Below, in pieces: positions 1-10,106 of a stretch of DNA of 64,000 nucleotides. Both the position numbers and the translations under genes were made by a program. Each line of letters begins with the position of its first letter. The stretch's first letter is position 1. The DNA is from Ectocarpus siliculosus (Eukaryota; Sar; Phaeophyceae; Ectocarpales; Ectocarpaceae). The stretch covers positions 62,001 to 126,000 of the forward strand of contig FN649726.1 of NCBI GenBank assembly GCA_000310025.1, read 5' to 3'. Below the pieces are notes generated by a model. That model made no database searches. It worked only from the letters and a program-made list of their open reading frames with translations, and was not told the DNA's origin.

Positions 1-1549
1 ACATCCTCATAACAGGCACGCGCAGCAGTAGCACACAACCCAGGTCTCTCTCTTGGCTAGACGGTAGACCTCCCCCACGAGCAACTTGCGGGATTTGCGC
101 TTGTTGCAAACGACGAGGACCTGCGGGTGGGGTGCGAGACTGTTGCATAGTAGGTTTTCAGCCAATCACCGTGGTGGGGAAACATTCCGACCGCGAACTA
201 TCCCTCTGGCGCGGAGAGAAGCACAGGGCGGAACCACCACCAGACCCAACAACAACAAAAACACCCACACGGCCGGTGCAACTTTCAAGTGGGAACAGGG
301 GGCGAGTCTGTGGACCTCTTCTTCTTGCTACTCCTCTTCTGTGTGTTGGAGAGAGAGAGTGTGAGAGAGACCCGGGGCGCGCGAAATCGCTGGCCTTGAA
401 AGAGCTGGCGACAAACCAGGAGGTGAGAGGCGCGGAGCGCATGCATCACGCATGCATGCAAGAAGGCATTTTTTCTTGATTTTTCCTCTTTGCCCTCCCC
501 ATGAGATGATGCCCCGCGTGGCAGAGAGCCAGAGAAACAAGAGAGGGCGTGGAAACACGCAATCTCTTGCCTTTCCTGCCCCAACTTCAGCATCCGCCGT
601 TGATGGTTGGGTTCCTGCGATGCTGGGAGATCAGCTCTGGGGGCAGCGCTGGTGGAGCTGAAGCGCACGCCCTGCTTCTGAGCGGGAATATGTCGTGACC
701 CTGCTAGTGTGTTCCGTCCAGGATTCTGACAAATAACAGCAGCAGAGCAGCGCCTACTTGCCTGCTTGCCACGCAGCCCAAGGGATGAACTTGATACCAC
801 GCCATACGAACTGAATGCACCCTTAGCCACCCTTGCGCGAGTTCGTGGCACTCTGCTGTGTGCCTCTCACACAACCACAATCACAACCAGTACCACGTAG
901 TTGCCGCATGATCTGCTGGCGTGATCGCTGTGCGTCGACCCGACGGCCCGCCCTGACTTGTATTTGAATGGTATAAAGATCGCCCGGCTGTGCGCTTCTT
1001 GCCAGCAACACTTTTGATGCGCTTCGTTTGCACGCATTTGCTGAATGCACTGAGATGGCGACGCCCTCACGCTGACCAAAGCGATTCCGTTAGACCTGAC
1101 CGAGACAAGTCATTACCACCCATGTGTGTACCATTTGTGAGAATAGAATGTCGTGTGTGCGAAGTTCGTCTCCGGAAAATATTTTCAACGTCTACTGCTG
1201 TAAGTTGAAAGAAGAGAAAAACAAGCGCCCACGAGCATCCATGACCCATTGCTTCTGCGCTGGGGCGAACGTATGCATACCACTGACTCTCTTCGTCGAA
1301 ACCAACACACAGCAGTAGTGTTCCCTTCGAATTTTGTGTGCGTCACGTACCCGTTATTCCCAGCAGTATACACATTGATACTGTAGATCTTTGGGACTAA
1401 CCCGTTCTGATTGGTCGGGAGTTGTTGGGCGTTTGTTCTGGCGGCCGATTCCTCTCCAGCGCCCTCTCCCCTTTCCGCATTCCGAGCACGCGGCGCAGCC
1501 GGGTGCCGCCCAGTTCGCGGCCGCTAGGCCGTGCTTTGGCCGTGGATGA
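1..1549. other. No supported gene
   Basis: Open frames here are short or low complexity. The longest (minus strand, about 285-851) shows no family motif and is rich in Ser and Arg, as expected from chance translation of GC-rich sequence. I see no convincing exon border pair linking recognisable protein segments. Confidence 0.5.
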
Positions 1550-1585
1550 GGGCTAGGGCTAGGGTTAGGGTTAGGGTTAGGGTAG
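1550..1585 (+). repeat. Interstitial telomere-type repeat
   Basis: About six consecutive GGGTTA/GGGCTA units; the first are GGGCTA variants and the last three are exact. TTAGGG is the telomere repeat of many stramenopiles, so this is either an internal relic or a repair scar. It is too short and too internal to be a chromosome end. Confidence 0.8.
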
Positions 1586-1838
1586 ATGTGGGGTGAACAA
1601 CCTAGCCTTGCTCGCGTGAAGAACCTAGCCTTGCTACGTTCAACATCGGGTAGTCCTAGAGAGTTACTATAATATCAAAGTGTAACCAAGGCTCATTCCC
1701 AGGCACGGCTGCCATACGGTTATGGTGATGTCAGGTCACCGTCGATAGGAACGAAAAAGCTGCAACAAGTAATCATGTTTCCTCTTGGGTGGCCTGCGTA
1801 CACAACACACGTGCCGGTGTGCCAGCCCTAGTGAAGGG

Positions 1839-1963
1839 TGATATCGTGATATTTATGTCTTAGCGTGTTTCTATGTACACGGAGCCAAGGAGACCACCAA
1901 ATGATATCGTGATATTTATGTATTAGCGTGTTCCTATGTACACGGAGCCAAGGAGACCACCAA
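1839..1963. repeat. 63-bp tandem duplication
   Basis: Two adjacent copies (1839-1901 and 1902-1963) begin TGATATCGTGATATTTATGT and end GGAGACCACCAA, with only a few substitutions. No coding frame runs through both. This looks like a recent local duplication. Confidence 0.85.
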
Positions 1964-2007
1964 TTCCCGCCAGTCCGGGTCCGGTGTCAAGTGACTCTTC
2001 ATCGGAT

Positions 2008-2072
2008 GGGTTGATTCATTGCTAAGCTATCTTAGTCTCTTCAGACTAGAGATGGATTCGTCGTGTCATACA
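2008..2072 (+). repeat. Dispersed ~60-bp repeat, copy 1
   Basis: The stretch containing GATTCATTGCTAAGCTATCT and, after a small hairpin, AGAGATGGATTCGT recurs with few changes at about 58808-58868. It is probably a fragment of one mobile element family whose larger piece lies at 58.6-58.9 kb. Confidence 0.65.
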
Positions 2073-2275
2073 TACGCATATTAAATTAATAAGAAAAAAA
2101 ACTATTACTCCACACTTGTACTTCATTTGTAGTCATATTTGGAATTATGCGTACACTGCTGTATTTTTGCATGCATAGGTAGAGGATGGCCCTAGTGCCT
2201 ACGGTATACGACCACACAGATAAAGGATACCACACGTCATACCATGGTACTTGTCAACACATGCGGTGGTACCAC

Positions 2276-3158
2276 TACAGTAGCGGCTACGGTTTAACAT
2301 AAGATGTTTAAACAAAAGTACGGGTTTAACAGAGGTGAACTGGCTTGGCACCAGAGAGTAAAAAAGTCCGTAGGTTAGGCGCTTGCGCAGACCCGAGCCA
2401 AAGGCGAGATGCGGCCCCCCGCAGGGGCCCCTCGGGAGGGCCCCCGGAGAGCCCCCGGAGGGCGCCGCCTGCGTAGGGCCCTCGCCGGAGGGGCCCCGCG
2501 GAGCGAAAAAATTGGGCTATTTCCTATAAAACTGAAAAATCAACCAACAACAGCCTGGAAGTGTCAATTATTTTGTTTTCTACGCGTTTTTTTAGCAGGA
2601 TATGTCTCTTTCAAGCACAAAAGGCCCTCAAAAAACATTTTTTCGCCTCCAGCCAAAGAAAAGGGCCGCAAATATTTGTTTTCGCCTACGGCGAAAAAAT
2701 GCGGCCCAATTTTTTTTCTGCGGCAAGCCGCAGATTGGCCCCATATGATCCTGCGCTGAGAGCATATTTTCGAAAAAATCTGCGGGCCCGCAGGGCCGTA
2801 GGCCCTTTTTTACTCTCTGCTTGGCACCGCCAAAAATGGTTTTACAGAAATTTGTCTTGTTTCTGAGATTTTCTGTCAAGTGAGTTTGTGGAGGCTGCGT
2901 CACAGACATCACACAGACACACTCAACAAACACACACACAGCTGCACACCATATGCTCTGCGCAGCGGGCAGTCGCTGCACAGCTGTCCCCAATCATACG
3001 CTAGGCCCACCGAAGTTCACAAACCACCAATGCCGAGGCGTCTGCGGGCAGCACCTCCATGGCACCTGCGGGATTTCCTGCAGTTTAACAGAAGTGCCGA
3101 TTTAACAGAGGGATTTGGGCTTGTCACGACCCTATGTTAAACCGTAGCCGCTACTGTA
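2276..3158. mobile_element. Tc1/mariner-like non-autonomous element (MITE)
   Basis: Terminal inverted repeats of 24 bp beginning CAGTAGCGGCTACGG are identical at 2278 and, reverse-complemented, ending at 3156. A TA dinucleotide directly flanks each end (2276-2277 and 3157-3158), the target duplication expected of Tc1/mariner. The 879-bp body has no transposase frame. It holds a very GC-rich palindromic block (about 2409-2500) followed by an AT-rich stretch with G/C-rich hairpins, and an inner inverted repeat (GAGAGTAAAAAAG near 2353 and its complement near 2808). It was therefore probably mobilised in trans. The TIR and TA duplication are seen directly; the superfamily assignment is inferred from them. 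Confidence 0.77.
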
Positions 3159-4244
3159 CTTCAAAGTATTTACTAATAATGGTATGCATACATATGCATA
3201 GCGTGGGGTAATGAGCCGCGGGGTACGGCTCAATACCTGTCTTCCAGTACAATTCTATGCGCGATTACGAGACCCTGCTTCCAGGTAGCAACCACACACA
3301 ACGTGGAGAATTCCGCAATTCCTACATATGCATGGGTGTGCGGAAAATTCGAGCGGATCTCCAAGACTGGTGCATGCGCTTCCGTTGGAGTGTCAGACTG
3401 GTTCAATGTTCAACACTACACCAACGGCGGAGGAACATAATACAAGTACGCCGCCGTAACACACTGGCCCTGCTTACAGCGGCATTGCCGTCATACGATC
3501 GGCACGTAACAGCAATGCCGCCGGCATTATACATGAACAAGTGTCGCGGACACAAATACACTAGATAGAGCCCATTGGGGAGCGCGGTGTGGAGGGCAGC
3601 AGGAGCACAATCCAAACAGAGCCGTAACCGTTCTCCGCAAACATTGTCGAGCGAATCTTCACTGCTGTTGGTGCATCCGCTCTGCCAAATGTCTAACAGA
3701 GCCACTAAACACATCGCGTCGGAACAGGCCGACATGAAGAGCCTTTTTTCCCCTAGTGGGATGGAGTGGAAAAGGAAGCGGCTGACGCCGCCTCACAGCT
3801 CACTATTACTATTTCATCGTCACGGGTCGGCCAAACCAAAACCACGCACCAGTATATTTCTTTCGTGACAAGACCTCCAATACCACTATTTTATTATCTT
3901 CTTTCACCGGCAACATCGGGGGACAAGAAATGCTCCCACCACCGCGTTGGCGAACACTTTTGGGGACTGGTGCAAATATCTACGCACGAGGAAGATTTAT
4001 CCTCGTACTTTTGCGACAGTTCCCCCCCGAGGAGGATGCGTTGGCTAAACACACGGGCGGCCTAACTCAGCCGGGGATTCTCGATTCCGGGCTCGCAGCC
4101 ACTGCATGACTTTCGTTGCCAGATCCGTGTCACCACCAGCCTCAGCACCATTTTGTGCCATTTGTTTTTTTTTTGTTCGCCGGTGCTTACAGGTGAGAAA
4201 GAAGGGCGTCGTTAGGCTCGTCCAAGACGCCGCACGGTTCTGCG
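3159..4244. other. Upstream region of the LNR gene; no separate gene seen
   Basis: No recognisable coding segment. Near 4160-4192 a pyrimidine-rich stretch ends in CTTACAG, followed by GTGAGAAAG, so the 5' leader of the next gene may contain a small intron. No TATA box can be assigned with confidence. Confidence 0.4.
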
Positions 4245-6202
4245 ATGATGAACGTCGTCACACGCTTCTGGTGGGCCGTTGCGCTACAGCTGTGCTTGGC
4301 GATGTGTTTTAGCGGCGTGTCGTCGACCCCAAGCTTCCCGGGCTGCGACCTCATGAAGCCGGAGGATGCTTTGTCCCTCGGGGATGGGGTCTGCGACATG
4401 CTCTACAACATCCAGGATTGCGGCTACGACGGAGGAGACGTAAGAGTTTTGCGTGACGTCACTGACTGTTGGTTCTCTTTTCGTTTGGTGGTGCGACAAG
4501 GCCCTGTTTACACCTTGTTGCGTGGTGTGGAGCTGATGTGTGGTGGCCACTGAAGGCAACTAGGGATCATATGGCCAACATGTTTTTGTGTACAGCAGTC
4601 GTGGGCCCTCTACATGTGCCCGGGCGATTCGCCCGCCCAGAGCAGGGCAGCCACCCTGTTGAAACTGTAACGCAGCGTGAGGGTTGTATTTGAAATAAAT
4701 ATTTAACCCGCCCTATGCTGTCCACCTGCCCTTCGGAGAGCCCCACAACTGCACCTTTTTTTGTCAATAACGCTGGCGGCACGATTTTTTGCGTTGAGAC
4801 ACTTTGTAGCATCTTTAGCTGTGGTGTAGCCAAGCTTGTTCTCGTGGTGCTCATCGTCGCGCGATATGATGCCTGCTGGTGTGGCCGACGAACTATTCAG
4901 CTCGTCCCCGGCACCTTTCCATTTGTTCAAAACCCCTCCTCCCTCTCACCTTAGCCTCATCGGCACCTTTACATTTGTTCACCCTCCTCCCCCTCATGTT
5001 TGCCTCATCGTTCTCTCCCCGGTTGGCGGCCGGCCTCCTGACGCGCTCGATGTGGCAGTGCTGCCCCTGCACGTGCCTGGGCAGATGGGACCGGGAGAAA
5101 GATTCGGGTAAGAGGGCCCTCCCGGCGTGTTTTTTCTTGCCGTCGTCTCTCGCTGGCTTGGTAGTCGAGACGGAGCATCTATCTTTCCTGTCGTTAGGGA
5201 TAACCTACGAGAGATCGTTCGTCGGTCGGAAGAGCTCTGCTCCTATTTTGCACAAGTAGGCAGCTTTTTACGTATGGATCGCTTTTTAGCGTAGCTTTGC
5301 AAATGTGTCACTCACCCGGTTTAGACCGCGCTTTGATCAACCCTCACATCAATTCTTTTTTCGTCCCCCCCCCCTCCCCCCCCTCCCGCAGTAAATTATG
5401 ACAGAGGTCATGAAACTAGACGTAGTTTTCCTGCAAATGGCCGCAAAGGCGGGAATACCTTGGTCGTTGTTTTCGTTCCTTGGCTTTCCAAACACCTTCG
5501 CGCAGAAGCTGTAAAATGAAAGCTGTCCCGCGACCTAGATTACCCAATCTTATCACCCCCATCACCAGCAGTATTTCAAGATCTTCCGCCGACCCCCGGG
5601 GCGACTGCCGTTGTGTGTACCTGTGGACATTCGCCGAACCCCCCTTGCCCCCTCTCTTTTCAAACCCTTTCCTGCCGGCAGACTACGCGTGTGGCTCGAG
5701 CGGCTATCACTGCCTCGACCCAACGGCTCCCTGCTTGGCCGAGCACGAGACAGCGCTCCGCGAGCTGCAGTCGGGATCCGACGCGGCCACAGGGTCCACC
5801 TACACGGACGACGGATCTAACACGGGCGAAGGATCTTACGCCAGCGAAGGGTCGTACACGGACGAAGGATCTAATACGGGCGAAGGATCTTACGCCAGCG
5901 AAGGGTCGTACACGGACGAAGGATCTAATACGGGAGAAGGATCGAGCACGGACTCGCGTAGCCCCACATCGGCCCCCACCGGGGCCCCCACCCTGTTTTC
6001 CAACCAGGACGTGGTGGACGCCTTTTCCACTGCCGCCGATGGCCTCTCAGGCAGCGCCGTCGGGGCGATCGTTGGGGTGTGCCTCGTCGTCGTGCTCGTC
6101 GGTGGTGCGATCTACCTCTACAAGAAGAAGCAGGGTGGTAGTGGAGGCGGCGGCAGCAATGCCCCTAACTATGCGGCCGCAGACTCGGCGAGCCTCACGT
6201 AG
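4245..6202 (+). CDS. LNR (Lin-12/Notch repeat) single-pass membrane protein, 3 exons
   Basis: Exons 4245-4439, 5059-5107 and 5682-6202 join in phase (0, then 1) to give 254 aa. Residues 1-27 form a signal peptide. An LNR module follows: C34, C50-D51, C59 and YDGGD, with the completing C66 supplied by exon 2, whose Cys-rich start (CCPCTC) confirms the splice. Residues about 119-170 are an acidic Ser/Gly/Thr repeat with an 18-residue period, then a PT-rich stalk (SAPTGAPT), a TM helix at about 207-228, the stop-transfer KKK and a short Gly-rich cytosolic tail. It should sit at the cell surface with the LNR outside. LNR modules in other proteins bind Ca2+ and control proteolysis, but no Notch, metalloprotease or phosphotransferase domain is present, so its job is unknown. 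Intron ends are GT-AG; exon 2 is only 49 bp. The ATG at 4245 gives the signal peptide; a second ATG follows immediately. Confidence 0.83.
5801..5962 (+). repeat. 54-bp coding minisatellite in the LNR gene
   Basis: In-frame tandem units of 54 bp (18 codons, core ACGGACGAAGGATCTAA), about two and a half copies, encode the YTDEGSNTGEG/SYASEGS stalk repeat. Units are nearly identical, so copy number is likely to vary between individuals. The length keeps the reading frame. Confidence 0.88.
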
Positions 6203-9200
6203 TTGTACCTGGTCCGAACGCGCGGACGAAGAGGGAGGAAATCGTGTGCATAGCTCATAGCTCCATGGGCGGTGTTGAGGTACGCTGGCCGTACCCGTGG
6301 TTGCCGTCGTTTGAACCTTGGCTCTTACGATTTGGTGCGCCCGCCAACCAACAGTCAGCCACGCCATGCCGTGACAACGAAATTTTTTGTATTTCATTCG
6401 TCGGACCGTTGTGACTTGTCATTTTGTTGTCTCCGTTTTGCAATTTTTGGTTTGAGCTACGTATGCACCCCGCGTAGGTATTTTTGCCGTGAGCCGTACC
6501 CCCCCCCCCCCCCCCCCCTTTATAGCCTATATTGTATTGTCTAAAGTCAGGAGACTCCCACGTGGTCGGTAAGCACCTTGGCAGCATTGCCTACGGTTTG
6601 TATGGTGCGGAGCTCACAAGGACGCGGTCATTTTGCGTAGAGGCGTGCTTGGCTGCTATTTCTAGCAGTTCGAAGCGCTGTTGTTAAAGGGCGTTGTGGT
6701 TTCCAGCGTGTACGTGCCCCTATGCTGCAGTGATTGCGGCAGTTGCAGTGATTGCAGCAGGTCTTGCTTGACCGATAGGCATGTAGGGACGGTCTTATAG
6801 TTTCATTTGCGTGTCCTGGAGTTCCATGCAGTCTGGGGCAGAGTGCCATCTCCCTCATGATGCTGCGAGCAGCAAATATTCGTTTGCCTCTTGTTTATTT
6901 CGTTGGTGTAGCACGTGTGTTGTAAAACGCGTGTTGCCTCCATGTTGCTCCTAGTGAGGTTAGCCTGGCAGGTGGGACATGCTGACGATACACACTCCCC
7001 AACATGTCGGGGCGTTGGATGATAATAGTTTTTTTTCTGTATTTGTCGTCTGTTTGTTTTTGGCTTGAGCATCACCCAGTTGGATCCATGGGATCCACCT
7101 CCTGTCTCTGAAATTGTTACTCCAGGAACTTTTATCTTGGTTATTCTATGTACGAAGCTTAGGGATATTTTTTTAGCAGTTGGTGGGAACCACGTCTTGG
7201 TTGTGGGTGGTTCGTGTATATTATTTGGTTAGCTCATGACAACATGAAATCCTTTCTTTGGCTGGAAGAGTGCGTGCGTACGAGGAGGAACCACACAGAT
7301 GTCAAAACGGACGCTTTTGTCAAGAACCAACGAGGAGAACGGCAGCGGGCAGGGTTACTTTAGATGCTGCGTGTGTGGTATGGAGAGCGTTTTCACGACG
7401 GAGATGACAAGACATACACAGGTCTGACGCGGAATAAGAGATCGCTTTCAGTCCACGTGGAAAGACGTACCGAACGCAGGTACCACACTGTGACACACAC
7501 AGTTTTTTTCGACCAAGCATCTCGGGTGTTGCCACCACCGATTCAAAACGCGATTAAACAAATCATTTGGTTGTTTTCTTGGCCTTCTCGCATCCCCGCT
7601 CACTTTTTGTCGTTCTTACTGAGAGCGTTTTTGTTGTTTCTTACTGCATCTATCGTACGGCACGGCCAGTCAGCTACAATAATTTCAGCCCTTGACTCAT
7701 TTCGTCGGGTCACGCGTTCTTGGACGGGAATAGGCTGCTCGCCATTGTTCGCAAAGATCGAACATAACTGGTGCTGCGAAAGGTGGGGTGCGGGCAGGAG
7801 GTCATGCCCAACCTATGCTGTGGATCTGTTGGCTATAGTATGAACTGAGAACCCATGGCTGGTATTTCGACTCAGGAGAAGACGGAGTGAACTCACACAC
7901 CACGATTGATCCAAGAAATATGCATTTTCACTCTTCGTTGAATTCGTTTCACTCACGATTCACTTCGCGACGTCAGTTGACAGTGACTTTCTGTGTCGCT
8001 ATCACAACGTATGGTCTTCCCCAAGCTACGCTACGATGCCTGGGCAGAGAAAGGTGGAACTGAGGCCGCACAGTCTGAGAAATATTGCTGCCGTTCTTGG
8101 AGGGCTTGCATGTTGCAACATCCGGTGCTGATCCGGGTGTCGTTCCTTCAAAGTTAAATTAATTCCACCGTCCTAGTTTCTTGGAGTACCCCCGTTTCTC
8201 TTTGTTTCGCGTAACAGTTGATTTCCAGAGTTGACCTTGCTCTTCGAGGTTACATAGAGAGCGAGCAAATGGTACGCGCGGCAGGTGAAGATGTTTGCAA
8301 TGTTGACCCAGGTAGTACACGGAGTACCCACCCTCGCGTGGAATTTTCACTAGTTCATGGTGCTACAGGGTCCTACACGCCTCTGTCATCGCAGTAATAG
8401 TGGATGGCCGTTGTTTCTGTAATCGATGGCCACAAGAACTGGAGGAAGCGTGCGAATAGAGGGGGTGACTTTCCACGGAAATGAGAGATACCGCAGAAAA
8501 ACGAAAAACCACGGGTGATGGATGGAGGCATCCACGAGTGAATGGGTGTGTCTTGGAGTACCGAAAGCACATGAGATCCTGCAGGCTTCCAAAGCGCATG
8601 TAAGCTGCAGAAAATGATGCATCGACGGCTACCGGGAAGAGTCCTTGTGTGGTTCTTTTCATTTTGTAGGTAGTTTTTCATTTTTCTGTGGTCTAGTGAA
8701 TTTGTCGGGAGAACAAGCGGAACAACATGCCCGCGGCCGTTTGCAATTTTTCCATTCTCGCCCTCGAGATCCCTTTTTATTGCGTGCCGCAAATGGTTCA
8801 GGATATTCAGAGTCTTCAGCTGGTCGTGCTTGGCAAGAGTCACTCGTTGAACTGATGGACGGATGTGTCGTTTCATTCAACGGCTTTAGCGAAAGCAAAC
8901 ATTGCACGCACGTTGAGAAAGTGGGCTCACGGCAACCCCGAAACTTGAGAACCAATCTTAAATACCAACTGCAGGAAACAAAACATACCGTGTGTTCCGA
9001 CATAAGGCGGCAACCATGCCTGAAGAGATGAACGCCTACAGTAGTCGCTCCCCCTTAGGAATGCACACGAGAGTTCATCTAAAGGTTCCGGCGGCCACGC
9101 TTACGAAAAAAAAATGAAACTGACCTCGCCCATATCCAAAATGGGGATCCACGCGCGGTTTCGTGCCAGTGTATGTTCTCTTGCTCAAGAAACAATCGTA

Positions 9201-10106
9201 CGCTTCAACACGTTAAACATCGCATAATGGCGGTAGCGACTTAGCCCGTATTACACGCTTACAGCTTTGTGCGGAGAACGCTTTCGAACACCCCTGCGCT
9301 GCAGCCGACGAAACCTACCTCCACCTGAGGTGAAGTGATCTACTAGCCTTGCTGGAGTCCGCCGCAGATAGGCAATACAGTCTAGCCCTGCTGGGGCTAC
9401 AACGCCACCATTTCAGAATACAATCCTTTTGTGACGCTTCCAGCCACCGGGTCATGTTTTTTTCTTCTTAAACATCTTGGAGAACGCAGATTTCACTGTC
9501 GAGCCAAACCTGGCCGTTTCATTGCACCGAAAGGAGGCGGGTACACAGCAGACGATGGGGCACGGGAAACGTTCAGTTTCAGTGGCACCAAACGTCCCGA
9601 GAGGACCTCAGACACAACGCGGGCAAGTACGGCCAAGCGAAATGTAGCAGCATCAATACAGGCGTGTCGATCGAGATCGCTTGGACAAAGCAATCGCACT
9701 TCACAACGAAGAACTCGAAAAAAAACTATATATTCAACCGAGATGCCTTTTCCCGAAAATTGCTAAAGCCCAGCTCAGGGACCGAATGAAAAATTGCCAG
9801 ATTTCCTTCCACATGATCAGAATTAGGTATTTCAGTGAAGAAACACATGACACTGTGGGTTCGAAGGGTGAAGCCTGATATATTTTGTTAACCCTGATGT
9901 GGCTGTCTTCACATTCACAATTGCCGTGTAGCGAAGTAGACATTCTGCACAATCGTCCGAACAGATCTTGGCGACGCAGCAACGACCTCCAAATATCGCA
10001 AAGAAAACACAAAACTAACGTTCTCCAACACAACGTAGCCCAATACCGTATCCCAAAAACTACGACCGAGGCATTCACTCTAAAGCACGCGTCCAAAACG
10101 ACAAGC
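6203..10106. other. Gene-free interval between convergent LNR and rhodanese genes
   Basis: No family-recognisable exon found on either strand. It contains a C22-like homopolymer at about 6499-6521. Several open frames of 100-170 codons (for example 7364-7843 plus and 8373-8876 minus) have no motif and no supporting splice context. The first few hundred bases on each side are presumably 3' UTRs. Confidence 0.45.
6499..6521 (+). repeat. Poly-C tract
   Basis: An unbroken run of about 22 C residues 300 bp downstream of the LNR stop codon. Such runs are hard to sequence, so the length may not be exact. Confidence 0.9.

Noticed and set aside
285-851. 188-codon minus-strand frame
   Set aside because: Low-complexity Ser/Arg composition, no motif and no splice support; consistent with chance in GC-rich DNA.
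8373-8876. 167-codon minus-strand frame
   Set aside because: No recognisable domain, and an overlapping plus-strand frame is equally open.
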